Shown: positions 38,179-47,729 of the stretch, one piece after another
How the letters are laid out: every line of letters starts with the position of its first letter
Position numbering within the stretch: the stretch's first letter is position 1
Source of the DNA: Methylococcales bacterium
Lineage (GTDB): Bacteria > Pseudomonadota > Gammaproteobacteria > Methylococcales > Methylomonadaceae
Reading direction: 5' to 3'
DNA length: 64,000 nt
NCBI GenBank assembly: GCA_028712795.1
Contig: JAQTPT010000007.1
Location: forward strand, 27,487 to 91,486
Made by a program: the position numbers and the translations under genes
Notes under the pieces: model-generated
Database searches by the model: none
Seen by the model: only the letters and a program-made list of their open reading frames with translations
What the model was told of the DNA's origin: nothing

Positions 38179-39174
38179 TCAGACATGGCCTTGGGCTTTA
38201 CTCTCGATTTGTTTGTGGTTTGTGGCCGCATAATTCATGCAAGTATAAAGAAAAAACTGTACGCCGAAAATCAAGTTCGCCATCAGGAGATGTATGGGTT
38301 GGACAATGGCCGGCACGCCCAGCCTGTCGAGGCTAATACCTGCCAGTATGGCTATGACTACCAACGCTGCAAGCGCTAATCCCGTGCGAAATAATGGATT
38401 TTGCTTGTCAACTGATTGGTAAATTTTCCACACTAGCCAAGCGTTCGTAAACAAAACAATCGACGAAAAGGATCGGTGTATGTAAAAAATAATGGGGAAG
38501 TCATCCCGCCAGTATTGGCGTTCAATGTGTTCGCGGGCAATAAGATCAACTGCTTCCCGAACTTGAGTTCCCATGACTACTTGCAATAAAGTCATGATCA
38601 TTGCCGCGATTAAAACGGTTTTAAATTTATCAGGCAACAACCGGGTGTCAATTTGAGTGAGATAATCGCGCTGCGATCTGGCAATGGTATAAATCAATAA
38701 GGCCACTAAAACCAAAGCCAATAGCATGTGCAGCGTGATCACGACAGGCTTCAGGTTACTTGCCACGACACTGGAGCCGAGCCAGCCTTGAAAGCCAACC
38801 AGGAAAAAACTCCCTAATGATAGATAAAAGACGGTTTTGTCGGATTTAAGATAAACGCGTGATGACCAGGCGGTCAAAAAAATTAAAAAGCCAATGGTCA
38901 CGCCCACCAAGCGGTTAGTATATTCAGTCCAGGTTCTTAACGGATTAAACTGGGTGTTTTCATAGCCGCGCTCAGCATAAATCTCATGATAATTGGCGGG
39001 TAACTGCGACTCTTCTGTTGGCGGTATCCATTGCCCAAAGCACGTCGGCCAATCCGGGCAACCCATGCCGGCGCCCGAAGCCCTGACAATGCCCCCCATA
39101 AGAATGACCAAATATACGGCAAATATAGTTATTATGCCGATGCGACGAAAATGCAAGGCTGCTTGAGTATTCAT
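38179..39174 (-). CDS. ctaA: Heme A synthase (CtaA/Cox15 family)
   Basis: 331 residues with about eight membrane helices. Family motifs: GGIVRASGAGMGCPDWPTC (residues 27-45), EYTNRLVG (84-91), conserved His residues in helices 5-7 (TLHMLLAL, IHRSFSS, QPIHLLMANL). Oxidises the heme O methyl group to formyl to make heme A for aa3-type cytochrome oxidase. The partner ctaB is not in the window. Eight bases downstream of ygfZ's stop on the same strand, so likely co-transcribed from it. Confidence 0.9.
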   Translation of the reverse strand: MNTQAALHFRRIGIITIFAVYLVILMGGIVRASGAGMGCPDWPTCFGQWIPPTEESQLPANYHEIYAERGYENTQFNPLRTWTEYTNRLVGVTIGFLIFLTAWSSRVYLKSDKTVFYLSLGSFFLVGFQGWLGSSVVASNLKPVVITLHMLLALVLVALLIYTIARSQRDYLTQIDTRLLPDKFKTVLIAAMIMTLLQVVMGTQVREAVDLIAREHIERQYWRDDFPIIFYIHRSFSSIVLFTNAWLVWKIYQSVDKQNPLFRTGLALAALVVIAILAGISLDRLGVPAIVQPIHLLMANLIFGVQFFLYTCMNYAATNHKQIESKAQGHV

Positions 39175-39181
39175 GATATTG

Positions 39182-40180
39182 TCAGGTTAATAAAGTGATT
39201 TTGTTGTGATTGTGGTCTTTCAATTGAAGGCTACCCGTATCGGTATTAGATACCTGCAAAACGATCAGCATTTTACAGCGAGTTTCCTCGTTCCCCTGCG
39301 CGGAGTGAAAACTTTGCGCCAGCAGCACCTTGCCTATGGCTTGCTCTGTGCCCGTGCTGTCATCGATGATGGTTGAATTCGGTTCAGGCGCGTAAGGCGC
39401 AGCGCTTTCAGCCAGAAATAGCGCCCTTTTTGCCTTGCCCAGATAATGCGTTCGGGCAACAATTTCCTGTCCGGTATAACAACCCTTGTTGAAGCTGATG
39501 CCGCCCAATTGATCCAGATTCAGCATTTGCGGAATAAATTCTTCGGAGGTTTCCGTTGTAAGCCAGGGTATGCCTGAGATTATATCGAGATAACGCCATT
39601 GCGCCGGATTTTCTGGCTTATAACCCTGATTACCGACCCGGTCTGACCACAGCGCAATCGCTTTATCTGCTTCGGCAATGACCAAATACCGGCTTTCTGT
39701 TTTAGAAAGGTTAACGGCAATAATTTCCTCTTGGGTGGTAGCAAATAAAGGCCCGCTTTGCTTGTCCGGATGACATAGCCCAAGCAGACAGAGCTGACCG
39801 GAGCTGTCGGATAAGGTAACATCAGACCTTAACACATACATTTGTAATCTTTTCTTGACCGCTTCCAGTAGCTCTTTGGGTAAAACCATAAGAAAAACAT
39901 CGCCGGTTTTAACCAGTATAAAAGTAGTGATCGTTCTGCCTTTCGGATTGCATAACGCGCCTAAACTGCTTTTTGTTTCAGTAACCTCGTTAACATCACA
40001 GGTTATTTGTCCCTGTAATAATTTTGCCGCGTCTTTTCCGCTAACCGTCAAAACCCCCAGATGCGCAACCGGGTAAATGGTTTTTCCGGTATCATCTGCT
40101 TTGGCTGGAAAGTTTATGCAGGTATCACTTTCAAACGTGGCATTTTGACTGAGTAGAAATTTTTTCCAATTCTGATTCAT
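39182..40180 (-). CDS. ygfZ: Folate-binding Fe-S cluster repair protein YgfZ
   Basis: 332 residues from MNQNWKKFLLSQ (start 40180; an upstream open extension of 59 residues lacks family similarity). GcvT-like fold with the diagnostic KGCYTGQEIVAR motif at about 230-241, whose Cys is needed for function. Uses tetrahydrofolate in Fe-S assembly and repair (MiaB, other clusters). Upstream of ctaA by 8 bases. Confidence 0.92.
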   Translation of the reverse strand: MNQNWKKFLLSQNATFESDTCINFPAKADDTGKTIYPVAHLGVLTVSGKDAAKLLQGQITCDVNEVTETKSSLGALCNPKGRTITTFILVKTGDVFLMVLPKELLEAVKKRLQMYVLRSDVTLSDSSGQLCLLGLCHPDKQSGPLFATTQEEIIAVNLSKTESRYLVIAEADKAIALWSDRVGNQGYKPENPAQWRYLDIISGIPWLTTETSEEFIPQMLNLDQLGGISFNKGCYTGQEIVARTHYLGKAKRALFLAESAAPYAPEPNSTIIDDSTGTEQAIGKVLLAQSFHSAQGNEETRCKMLIVLQVSNTDTGSLQLKDHNHNKITLLT

Positions 40181-40820
40181 GGATGAACATAGTAAGTTTT
40201 TAGACAGTTGCTGATTATATAGCAACTGAGCGTGAGTGGCGAAAATGGACAAGGTAAATAACACCCGATTAACAAAATACTCAAGTGAAACGAAGCGAGG
40301 GGGCGAGTGCAACTTTCTTCGCGAGGGGGGAAGGGACCAAAAGAATGCTGCGTTCATTGCTCCAGGCGGCTGGCGAGGCGATCACCCAATTATCAAGAAA
40401 ACCCGGAAGTTGATTTGTCATGATAGGAACTGGGTTGCAAACCCGGTTCCTTTTTGATCTTGTTGTTGAAAGCCAATGGCCTGATCGGACCATATCATCT
40501 ATACTGAACGCTCAAACAGGACGGTGGAAATTGTCGGGCATGAAGTTGGATGAGGGGCGCTAGCCGGACCTATGCGTAGTTCTGAAGTATATGCAGTATA
40601 CAGACGGCAGCAGGTTTTGAAGCTTTATTTCATGCTCTACAGGGATGATGAAAGCTTATTTTCTTGACATTGTTTTGCCGTTGTCCGGTAGTGTAAATCT
40701 ACCCGCTATAATGAGATAGCAATAAACTGGAGTTTCCTAAAAATTTATCAAGCTACCCTGCGTAGCGCTTATTTTAAAGCTAAATTTATTCATTAAAACT
40801 TAAGACCGAGAGGCTAACAA
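40181..40820. other. Intergenic with an orphan terminator
   Basis: 640 bases between divergent ygfZ and cupin genes. No coding gene that I trust. A strong plus-strand terminator at 40425-40455 has no gene in front of it, which could mark a small RNA starting in 40200-40400. The last 100 bases are A/T-rich and lead into the cupin gene. Confidence 0.4.
40425..40455 (+). terminator. Strong orphan rho-independent terminator
   Basis: AGGAACTGGGTT-GCA-AACCCGGTTCCT with a TTTTT tail. A 12-bp stem with one mismatch and a short loop. No plus-strand gene ends here. The stem core GGGTTGCAAACCC resembles the GGGGTT/AACCCC palindromes near 47.5 and 50.2 kb. Confidence 0.75.
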
Positions 40821-41216
40821 ATGTTTAAAATAACCACTACCCAATCAGCAGGATTAGTTCTGATAACGCTCGCCACGCTACTATATATCAATATCAAAAC
40901 TGTCGCGGCTCAGGAAAAATCAACTTTAAACAGAACTGTTTTATTAGAAAACAAACTTGAGCTTCCCGGCAACAATGTTAATGCCAAAGTAATACGAGTT
41001 ACATTTCCGCCCGCCTTTAAAACACCCTGGCATACCCATGAAGGACCAGGACCTCGTTATGTTGTTAAAGGCAAACTAAAAGTCGTTGAAGGCGGCAAAT
41101 CCGGAACATACTCCGCCGGCGATGTATTTTGGGAATCAGGAAATTTAATGTCGGTAGAAAACCTAAGCGAAAACGCTGCTGAATTAATTATTTTCGAATT
41201 AGCGCCTGCCAAATAA
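40821..41216 (+). CDS. Periplasmic cupin-domain protein
   Basis: 131 residues with a signal/anchor segment (residues 10-30, cleavage near VAAQEK). Cupin motif 1 TPWHTHEGPGPRYVVKGKLKV (His ligands and Glu) and motif 2 GDVFWESGNLMSVENLSENA. Metal-binding beta barrel; the reaction is not predictable. Ends just before a perfect 26-bp palindrome (41254-41279). Confidence 0.82.
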   Translation: MFKITTTQSAGLVLITLATLLYINIKTVAAQEKSTLNRTVLLENKLELPGNNVNAKVIRVTFPPAFKTPWHTHEGPGPRYVVKGKLKVVEGGKSGTYSAGDVFWESGNLMSVENLSENAAELIIFELAPAK

Positions 41217-41253
41217 TTTTATTGGCAATCAAATCGGGGAGGCATTGCTCAAC

Positions 41254-41279
41254 TCTTGGCTTAAAATTTTAAGCCAAGA
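41254..41279. terminator. Perfect 26-bp palindrome
   Basis: Half-site TCTTGGCTTAAAA followed by its exact reverse complement with no spacer, 37 bases after the cupin stop. Likely a terminator hairpin; a two-fold protein-binding site is the alternative. Confidence 0.6.
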
Positions 41280-41497
41280 TACAAACGGCTGCCGGTGCGG
41301 ATTTATTCCCGCAGCGCGAATAAATTCGTTTCCAAAACCCAAAGTTCATTAACCCAAAAGCGCTGCGGGTAGGCGGCGCTTATTCATTACTATTTACTGA
41401 TATACCAAACAACTTAGTGTACAATCCAGGCTAATTGTACGTATGCCAACTCAAAACCACTTCAGCCGTTAGGGATGCTCAGACCTCTAAAACATAA

Positions 41498-44140
41498 GTG
41501 ATGAATAAATCGAACAAAAAGACAGCAATACAATCTGCGCAACTGCGGCAGCTGTTTTCCGCGAGCAAGGCGACACTGATTACCGGCACGCTGCTCGCGG
41601 CAATACTTGCCTATACGCAGCGCGAAGTTATTGCGTCTTCCGTGGTGCTTGGCTGGTTTTCTCTCGTTGTATTGGTCGCGTTTGCCCGGGCGGCTCTTGT
41701 TAACGCGTATCTACGTTCCCCGCAGGATGATGCCGCCATTTATGTTTGGCTGGCGAGGTATCGTCTTAGCATTCTGGTCATCGGCATGGTGTGGGGTTCG
41801 GCCGGTTTTCTGATGTTCCCGGCTGGCAATACACACTATCAGCTGTTCCTTGTTTTTATGATGGCGGGTCTGTCTGCAGGCGGTGTGATTTCATTTTCTG
41901 CTGATTTGCTCAGTGCAATTGTATTTTCCGTTACCTCTCTCTTGCCACTCGATATCCGCCTGTTTATCACAGGTGACCGCTTGTCCGTGGCAATGGGCAT
42001 GGCGGGAATGCTGTACATCGGCTTCATGATCATCAGCTTGCATCGTATTAACCGGAGCCTGACCGAGAACATCGTTTTACGTCTCGAAGCTTCCGAACGC
42101 GAGGAAATAGTGAGAACAAGCGAGGAACGCTATCGTTTGCTGCTGAATCATTCGCCAGTTGGCATTTTTCATTTCGATATGAACCTCTTTATTACTTATT
42201 GCAATGAGCGCTTTGCCGATATTCTGTACAATTCAGTTGACGGCATCGTCGGCTCGAACATGAATATTCTCAGGGATCAATCCCTACTTCCGCCTCTGAG
42301 AAAAGCCCTGAGAGGCGAAATGGTCCATTATGAAGGCCAGTATTGCGCCACCCTTGACGATGCTAAGATATGGATAGACATGACCTGCGCGCCATCCCGC
42401 GATGGAACGGGAAGAATCGTGGGCGGTATTGCCATTGTTCGCGACATCACCGAGCGCAAGCAGGCTGAAGAAATGCTGCGCATCGGCGCCATTGCATTCG
42501 AATCCCAGTCAGGGATGATCGTCACTGACCCCAACTCCGTCATACTGCGCGTCAACAGGGCATTTACCACATTGACCGGCTACAGCGCGCAAGAAGTGCT
42601 GGGGCAGACCCCCCACCTGCTTAGTTCCGGGCGCCATGACAAGGCGTTCTTTCAAACCATGTGGGGCACCCTAAAGAAGACGGGATACTGGCAGGGTGAA
42701 ATATGGAACCGGCGCAAGAATGGCTTAATTATCGCCGAGTGGCTGACCATTAGCGCGGTCACCACGCCTGACGGCAGCATTACCCACTACATTGGCACAT
42801 TCTCCGACATCACTGAAAACAGGGATGCGTTAGCCGAGATTCACCGCCTGGCCTATTACGACCCGCTTACCCATTTACCCAACCGCCGCCTGCTGCAAGA
42901 CCGGTTGGGTCAAGGACTGGCCGCTACGGCCCGCAATGGGTTGCATGGTGCAATCCTGTTTCTGGACCTGGACAACTTCAAGGCGCTCAACGACACGCGC
43001 GGCCACGATGCCGGCGACCTGTTGCTGGTCGAGGTGGCCCGGCGCCTGTGCGCCACTGTGCGCGAAAGCGATGTCGTGGGGCGGCTGGGTGGCGACGAAT
43101 TCGTGGTGTTGCTGGAAGACCTGAGCGCAGAAGCTGAGGCGGCCGCCATGATAACCAAACGGGTGGGTGAAAAGGTGCTTGACAGTCTCGCCCATCCCTA
43201 TAGCTTCGACGGCTACGAACACCATTGCACGGCCAGTATCGGTATTCGCCTTTATCGCGAGCGGGAGGCCGTCGAGGAACTGTTAAGGCACGCGGACCTC
43301 GCCATGTATCAGGCCAAAAAGGCAGGACGCAATACACTGCGCTTTTTCGATCCGGCCATGCAGGCAATGGTGAATGCCCAGGCCAACTTGGAGAAAGACT
43401 TGCGCCGCGCACTCGAGCAAAATCAATTCAAGCTTTATTTCCAGTCTCAGGTGTACAGTAACGGCCAAATCGCCGGCGCCGAAGCGCTGCTGCGTTGGCA
43501 GCATCCCGACCGTGGCTTGGTTTCGCCCCTGGAATTTATCCCATTGGCTGAAAAAACCAACTTGATTCTCCCCATCGGTCAATGGGTGTTGGAAACCGCC
43601 TGCGCCCAGCTCAAGGTTTGGAAGGGCAATTCGCATAACAGGGATTTGCAGCTTGCCGTCAACATCAGCGCCCGTCAGTTCCGGCATCCGGATTTTGTCG
43701 CGCAGATACAGCAAGCGGTGGACAGCAACGCGATCAACTCCGGGCTGCTTAAGCTCGAACTCACGGAAAGCCTGGTGCTCGACAATATCAATGACACCAT
43801 TGTCAAGATGCATGCGCTGAGGGAAATCGGGGTGCGTTTCTCTTTGGATGACTTCGGCACCGGTTATTCATCGTTTTCCTACCTGACACAGTTGCCGCTG
43901 GATCAGTTGAAAATTGACCAATCTTTTGTACACAACATCGGCGTGAAATCCACCGATGCAATCATCGTGCAAACAATCATCGGTATGGCCCACAACCTGG
44001 GATTAGAAGTGATTGCAGAGGGGGTGGAAACGGAGGCGCAACGTGCCTTCCTGGAGCAGCACGGTTGCCCTGCCTGTCAGGGCTTTCTGTTCAGCAAGCC
44101 GGTGCCGATAGAAGCGTTTGAACAGTTGGTGGAGCTGTAG
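41498..44140 (+). CDS. Membrane PAS-PAS-GGDEF-EAL cyclic-di-GMP protein
   Basis: 880 residues (GTG 41498; ATG at 41501 equally possible). About five membrane helices in residues 25-190 (MASE-type sensor), then two PAS/PAC units (RDITERKQAEEML, SDITENRDALAEI), GGDEF domain with RLGGDEFVVLLEDL intact, and EAL domain with GAEALLRWQHPDRG, KLELTESLVLDN, LDDFGTGYSSFSYL, EGVETEAQRAFLEQHGC. Both activities are possible. Stands alone, upstream of the convergent porin. Confidence 0.93.
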   Translation: MMNKSNKKTAIQSAQLRQLFSASKATLITGTLLAAILAYTQREVIASSVVLGWFSLVVLVAFARAALVNAYLRSPQDDAAIYVWLARYRLSILVIGMVWGSAGFLMFPAGNTHYQLFLVFMMAGLSAGGVISFSADLLSAIVFSVTSLLPLDIRLFITGDRLSVAMGMAGMLYIGFMIISLHRINRSLTENIVLRLEASEREEIVRTSEERYRLLLNHSPVGIFHFDMNLFITYCNERFADILYNSVDGIVGSNMNILRDQSLLPPLRKALRGEMVHYEGQYCATLDDAKIWIDMTCAPSRDGTGRIVGGIAIVRDITERKQAEEMLRIGAIAFESQSGMIVTDPNSVILRVNRAFTTLTGYSAQEVLGQTPHLLSSGRHDKAFFQTMWGTLKKTGYWQGEIWNRRKNGLIIAEWLTISAVTTPDGSITHYIGTFSDITENRDALAEIHRLAYYDPLTHLPNRRLLQDRLGQGLAATARNGLHGAILFLDLDNFKALNDTRGHDAGDLLLVEVARRLCATVRESDVVGRLGGDEFVVLLEDLSAEAEAAAMITKRVGEKVLDSLAHPYSFDGYEHHCTASIGIRLYREREAVEELLRHADLAMYQAKKAGRNTLRFFDPAMQAMVNAQANLEKDLRRALEQNQFKLYFQSQVYSNGQIAGAEALLRWQHPDRGLVSPLEFIPLAEKTNLILPIGQWVLETACAQLKVWKGNSHNRDLQLAVNISARQFRHPDFVAQIQQAVDSNAINSGLLKLELTESLVLDNINDTIVKMHALREIGVRFSLDDFGTGYSSFSYLTQLPLDQLKIDQSFVHNIGVKSTDAIIVQTIIGMAHNLGLEVIAEGVETEAQRAFLEQHGCPACQGFLFSKPVPIEAFEQLVEL

Positions 44141-44231
44141 CTTTATGGCGAAAAGCGTAACGAAACAGCCTTATCCATATTTCCCGCGCATTCTCTCCAT
44201 CTATCCAAATGCGTAGTAATCGAACCCAGCC

Positions 44232-45581
44232 TCAGAATGTGTGCGTGAACTGCAAGCTGAAAATGTTGATGTTGCTATCGTAGCTGCCCTTTACAGTGTT
44301 CCTGAGCGCAGCAATAGACGCATCCGTGGTTTTGTTCAGGGTGGCATCACTCACAAAGATATGGGTGTAGCCGGCATCCATGCTGCTGGTTGGCGTAAAC
44401 CTGTAATTCGCGCCTAGCGACAGCCAGAAACGGCCGGTGAACGGGGTGCGCGGCGTACTGAATTCCAATGATACCGGACTTTGGTCATAGGCAAAGCCGG
44501 CGCGCAGCTTAAGGGCGTCATTATGGCGGTAACTGGCGCCAAGCGAGACGCGGAGTGTGTTGTCCCAGTTTGCAGGGACACTGCTCAGAGTGCGGCCCGC
44601 CAACACTCCGGAGGTACGTATGACGGTCAGGTTATTAAAATTGCTCCAGTGCGTCCAGGTGAGGTCGGCCATTGCCTCCCACTGGTGGTTGAGCTGGTGG
44701 AAGAGGGAGGCGGAGGCGCTGTCAGGAGTAGTGAGCTCAGCGCTGACGGAGCCGTTGGCAAATCCGGCTGCGAGAGCGGGTGAAAGCGCGAAGGCAGCGG
44801 GTACATTGTTAAAATCAGCATGGCCTCCCAGTTTTTGATGCACTGATGAACGATAAGCCAGGGATAAACGGGTGGCATCGGTAATCTGGTAAATTGCCCC
44901 GGCATTCCAGCCAAATCCCCAGTCATAGCCTTTTACGCGGGCAAAGCCGTCATTTTTCTGAAAGGTTGCGCCTATACCGCAACCGCTCAGCGCCGCCGCG
45001 CAAATAGTGCCAAAATCAACGGCATTGGTTAGCTCTGCCTCCGTATACAGGGCCGAAAAGCCTAATCCTAAGGAAATCTTATCGTTGGCCTTGAAAGCAA
45101 TCGAGGGATTGATATTGACGGTTTTGATTTCTGATTTCAGCGCCTGGTATCGTCCCACCCATCCCTTGTCATAATCACTTTTGAGGACGAAAGGGGAATT
45201 AATGCCGACACCGAGCTTAACTTTGTCGTTGAGCGCCTTGGAGAAATAAATGTTGGGTGCGAACCCCCAGTCTCCTGCATCACCGCCGTTGCTGCCCTGA
45301 GTTGCCTGCCCGAAGGAACTATGTGAACCGTTGTTATTGAACTCTGCGGATGAGCGGATCGCATGCCCCGCCAATACCAGCTGGTTATCCGGCAGATAGG
45401 TCATGCCGGCAGGGTTGAAGAAGATAGTGCTGGCATCTTCCGCGATGGCGCCACCCCCTGCAAAGGCATTGCCCAAGCCGCTGGCGCTTTGCTCGGTCAG
45501 TGCAAAGCCATTGGCGTATGCGTTAGCAGCGGCACCGATTAGCAACGCGGTTGCGATGAAGGAATAAATATGTTTTTTCAT
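44232..45581 (-). CDS. FadL/OmpP1-family outer-membrane channel
   Basis: 449 residues: signal peptide (to AANAYA), then the FadL start NGFALTEQSASGLGNAFAGG with the NPA-type loop (DASTIFFNPAGMTYLPDNQL), and beta strands ending in a C-terminal Phe (SLQFTHTF). These channels carry long-chain fatty acids or small hydrocarbons across the outer membrane. Strong family match; the substrate is unknown. Confidence 0.92.
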   Translation of the reverse strand: MKKHIYSFIATALLIGAAANAYANGFALTEQSASGLGNAFAGGGAIAEDASTIFFNPAGMTYLPDNQLVLAGHAIRSSAEFNNNGSHSSFGQATQGSNGGDAGDWGFAPNIYFSKALNDKVKLGVGINSPFVLKSDYDKGWVGRYQALKSEIKTVNINPSIAFKANDKISLGLGFSALYTEAELTNAVDFGTICAAALSGCGIGATFQKNDGFARVKGYDWGFGWNAGAIYQITDATRLSLAYRSSVHQKLGGHADFNNVPAAFALSPALAAGFANGSVSAELTTPDSASASLFHQLNHQWEAMADLTWTHWSNFNNLTVIRTSGVLAGRTLSSVPANWDNTLRVSLGASYRHNDALKLRAGFAYDQSPVSLEFSTPRTPFTGRFWLSLGANYRFTPTSSMDAGYTHIFVSDATLNKTTDASIAALRNTVKGSYDSNINIFSLQFTHTF

Positions 45582-45624
45582 GCGCTCCTTTTGATGGTAT
45601 TGCGAGTACGCTTCGTAAAGATCA

Positions 45625-45880
45625 GGGGATTTCCGGCGAACAATTTACCCAATTTGCTGGTCTTTTTTCAATTTTCTGTGTTGTAAAAAGGGTTGGATAG
45701 TTTGTGCTATGCGCCCCCTTTTATGCCTCGGCAACAGCTCCTGCGTTGCTCTACCTCCTGCATGATCCACATGGATGTGGTGAATGCAGATATTGCAGGA
45801 GCAAATATCTGTCCATGCAGTCGTTGAAAATGAACAAAAATCCTGCGCAATTCAGGCATATTCATTTTTGCAAGGTGGCC
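45625..45880 (-). mobile_element. MITE-like element, long form, copy D (inverted, degraded ends)
   Basis: Reverse-oriented relative of the 158-bp element with recognisable left end (GGGGATTTCC), body and right body, but degraded right end and no clear target duplication. It holds an extra 96-bp block (45729-45824) at the same position as the long copy at 58155-58408. The block is itself partly palindromic (CCACATCCATGTGG, GCTCCTGC/GCAGGAGC). Confidence 0.8.
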
Positions 45881-46108
45881 GATCCGGTTATAGCAGGAAA
45901 ATGACGGCCTGTAGTTCATTTTTATAACGCTCAGGGCAGTGTTGCCGTAACCAAAGCCCTCTCGGTAAACCAATGTGTGTGGCAGAGATTACCCTTTTTG
46001 GTTCCGGATCGTCCGGCTTAGGTGTTTAGTTTTGGATAATTTAAGTTTTACTTAAGCTTGGTGTAGTAATTTCTATTTCAAGAGTTATAAAATTATCGGA
46101 GAAAAACG
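45881..46108. other. Intergenic
   Basis: No gene or strong structure seen. Promoter elements for the following hypothetical gene are possible in the A/T-rich last 60 bases. Confidence 0.3.
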
Positions 46109-46414
46109 ATGGCTTGCGAAAGAGAAAGAATAAAAGGGTTTCCCAAATATACAAGGATAGAGATAATTGAGAATAATACGGGCTACTGCCTTAAACGTAA
46201 AGGTGCTAATGATGTTTTGGATATCACTTTCAAGAATGCAAGTGAAGCCATACAGTACGCGATATCAGAGCATTGGATAATCATAACTGGAACAAGATAT
46301 CATAACCGGCCAGTTATGGCGTTTAGCAACTTTAATAATAAATTTTTTCAATGGGGAAGTGGTAAAACAAGATTATTTACCCGGTTGCTGCTTCAATTCA
46401 AACCGGCCAGCTAA
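46109..46414 (+). CDS. Hypothetical protein
   Basis: 101 residues (MACERERIKGFPKYTRIEII...). A GGAG site precedes the ATG. Compact alpha/beta composition in the first 80 residues; the last 15 run toward an ABC-transporter remnant in another frame and may be an altered tail. No family recognised. Confidence 0.5.
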   Translation: MACERERIKGFPKYTRIEIIENNTGYCLKRKGANDVLDITFKNASEAIQYAISEHWIIITGTRYHNRPVMAFSNFNNKFFQWGSGKTRLFTRLLLQFKPAS

Positions 46415-46424
46415 ATTGAACTCG

Positions 46425-46545
46425 CCGTCACCGGCGAAATTCATTTTGGCTATCCGGCTGACTATTCCGCAGGGCAGTCAAATTGCCATAGTTGGTGCTA
46501 ACGGCTCAGGTAAAACGACCTTATTACCTTTGTTAAAGCGTTAGC
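46425..46545 (+). pseudogene. ABC transporter ATPase fragment (Walker A only)
   Basis: One frame reads GEIHFGYP, a usual strand before the ATPase core; a shifted frame reads LTIPQGSQIAIVGANGSGKT and TLLPLLKR then stops. This is the N-terminal piece of an exporter-type ATPase, with an internal deletion between the two parts and loss of everything after the P-loop. Confidence 0.8.
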
Positions 46546-46559
46546 TTTGATTGATATTG

Positions 46560-46893
46560 CTATCCAGCGCCGCCTGATTTTATTACGTTAAAATCTTGAG
46601 GCCTTGTTAACAGCAACTCCAAAAAAACGGCGCCCAGTTTAGGATCAAGCCAACCGTCAAGAATTTCCTGACGAATGATATTAATAGACTCTTCAAAAGC
46701 TAATGCCGGTTTATAAGGGCGTGGGGATGTCAGGGCTTCAAAGATATCGGCAAATTGAAACAACCTGGCTAAAAACGGGATAGCGTCCCCTTTCAGTCCA
46801 TCCGGATAGCCGTTGCCGTTCCAGCGCTCGTGGTGAGACCGAATAATCTGCACAGTGAGCGCCATGCCGTTACACAGCCGGGAACCAATCAAG
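46560..46893 (-). pseudogene. HD-GYP phosphodiesterase C-terminal fragment
   Basis: Reads SHHERWNGNGYPDGLKGDAI, LARLFQFADIFEALTSPRPY and KPALAFEESINIIRQEILDG. HHERWNGNGYP is the HD-GYP signature of c-di-GMP phosphodiesterases; FADIFEALTSPRPYK is the following metal-site helix. The first HD motif and sensory part are missing, so this is a truncated remnant; the 25 residues upstream in frame do not look native. Confidence 0.8.
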
Positions 46894-46976
46894 GATCGAG
46901 AAAGGAATAACTTGAGCAAGTAGTCGAGACAATGCGGTAAAGTTAAAAAACTAAGACATTGCCCCAAAACTTAATA

Positions 46977-47349
46977 ATGCAGCCTGCTTACTCGATAGAA
47001 ATTGAAAAACAAATGCAAGAAGTGTTCGACCGGCTATCTGAAAAAGATAAGCGATTGTATGCTGGGGTTGAAGCATTAAAATTTCCTTATGGCGAAATCA
47101 GCTATATTGCTCAGCTGTTTTCCTCTTCTCGCAATACCCTCCGGAGAGGGATAAATGAACTGAAAGTAAAGGCAACTATCCCCAAAAAGCGGGCCAGAAA
47201 AGCGGGTGGTGGTCGAAAACAAACTATTAAAAAACAAACGGATATTAATGACGTGTTTCTGTCTATTTTAAAATAGCATACGGCAGGCGACCCGATGGAT
47301 GAAACGAAAAAATGGACAAATTTGACGAGTGCCAAAATTGGTTCATCCC
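46977..47349 (+). pseudogene. ISAzo13-type transposase N-terminal fragment with in-frame TAG
   Basis: From ATG 46977: MQPAYSIEIEKQMQEVFDRL..., helix-turn-helix SYIAQLFSSSRNTLRRGINE, basic KKRARKAGGGRKQTIKKQTD. A TAG at 47274-47276 interrupts it, but the same frame continues HTAGDPMDETKKWTNLTSAK, the next conserved block of ISAzo13-family transposases. Homology then ends where a direct repeat begins (47350). The DDE domain is missing. Confidence 0.75.
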
Positions 47350-47497
47350 AAAGGTTTGATGCTGCTGTTAGCTTTATGCCATGAAAGAAAACGCTGCGTC
47401 CGGAAACATACCCGCGCCTGTTTTTTGATTCAATTGCTTGTTTGTTCGGGTATCGCAAAAACGTGAGGGACGGAGTTGAAAACCTCGTCCCGCTCCG
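47350..47497 (+). repeat. 148-bp direct repeat, unit 1
   Basis: Shares about 85% identity with 47582-47729. Both contain TTTATGCCATGAAAGAAAAC and GATTCAATTG and end in a GGGACGGxGTT-GAA-AACCxCGTCCC hairpin. Non-coding. It abuts the ISAzo13 fragment at its left edge. Confidence 0.85.
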
Positions 47498-47557
47498 GAA
47501 AAAAACGGGCCTCAAGCAAACTTCTTCTTCAATTCCCAAAAAGCCAAGCTCCATGCG

Positions 47558-47580
47558 GGTCGGGGTTTGTAACCCCGACC
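47558..47580. repeat. GGTCGGGGTT palindrome
   Basis: Arms GGTCGGGGTT and AACCCCGACC around TGT; a second identical palindrome lies at 50168-50190. It joins the two direct-repeat units. Confidence 0.85.
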
Positions 47581-47581
47581 C

Positions 47582-47729
47582 AAACGTTTGCTGCTGCCGT
47601 TACCTTTATGCCATGAAAGAAAACGCTGCGTCCGAAAACATACCCGCACCCGATTTTTGATTCAATTGCTCGCCAGTCCGGGTATCGTAAAACGTGAGGG
47701 ACGGGGTTGAAAACCCCGTCCCGCTTCGC
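47582..47729 (+). repeat. 148-bp direct repeat, unit 2
   Basis: Second copy of the unit at 47350-47497. Its terminal hairpin (47698-47722) is perfect: GGGACGGGGTT, loop GAA, AACCCCGTCCC. A partial third relative (AAACGTTTG ... AACGTGAGTGACGGGGTTG) is at 50191-50238. Confidence 0.85.

Noticed and set aside
40236..40493. Overlapping frames of about 70 codons in both directions before the cupin gene
   Set aside because: Basic, low-complexity translations without similarity or start sites; the region has a terminator hairpin instead.
42875..43813. Long minus-strand frames (up to 176 codons) opposite the second GGDEF-EAL gene
   Set aside because: Frame-mirrors of conserved GGDEF and EAL codons; no start site or domain.
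46977..47276. Reading the ISAzo13-type fragment as an intact 99-residue gene ending at TAG 47276
   Set aside because: The same frame continues past TAG with the family's next conserved block (AGDPMDETKKWTNLTS), so the stop is internal to a broken transposase.
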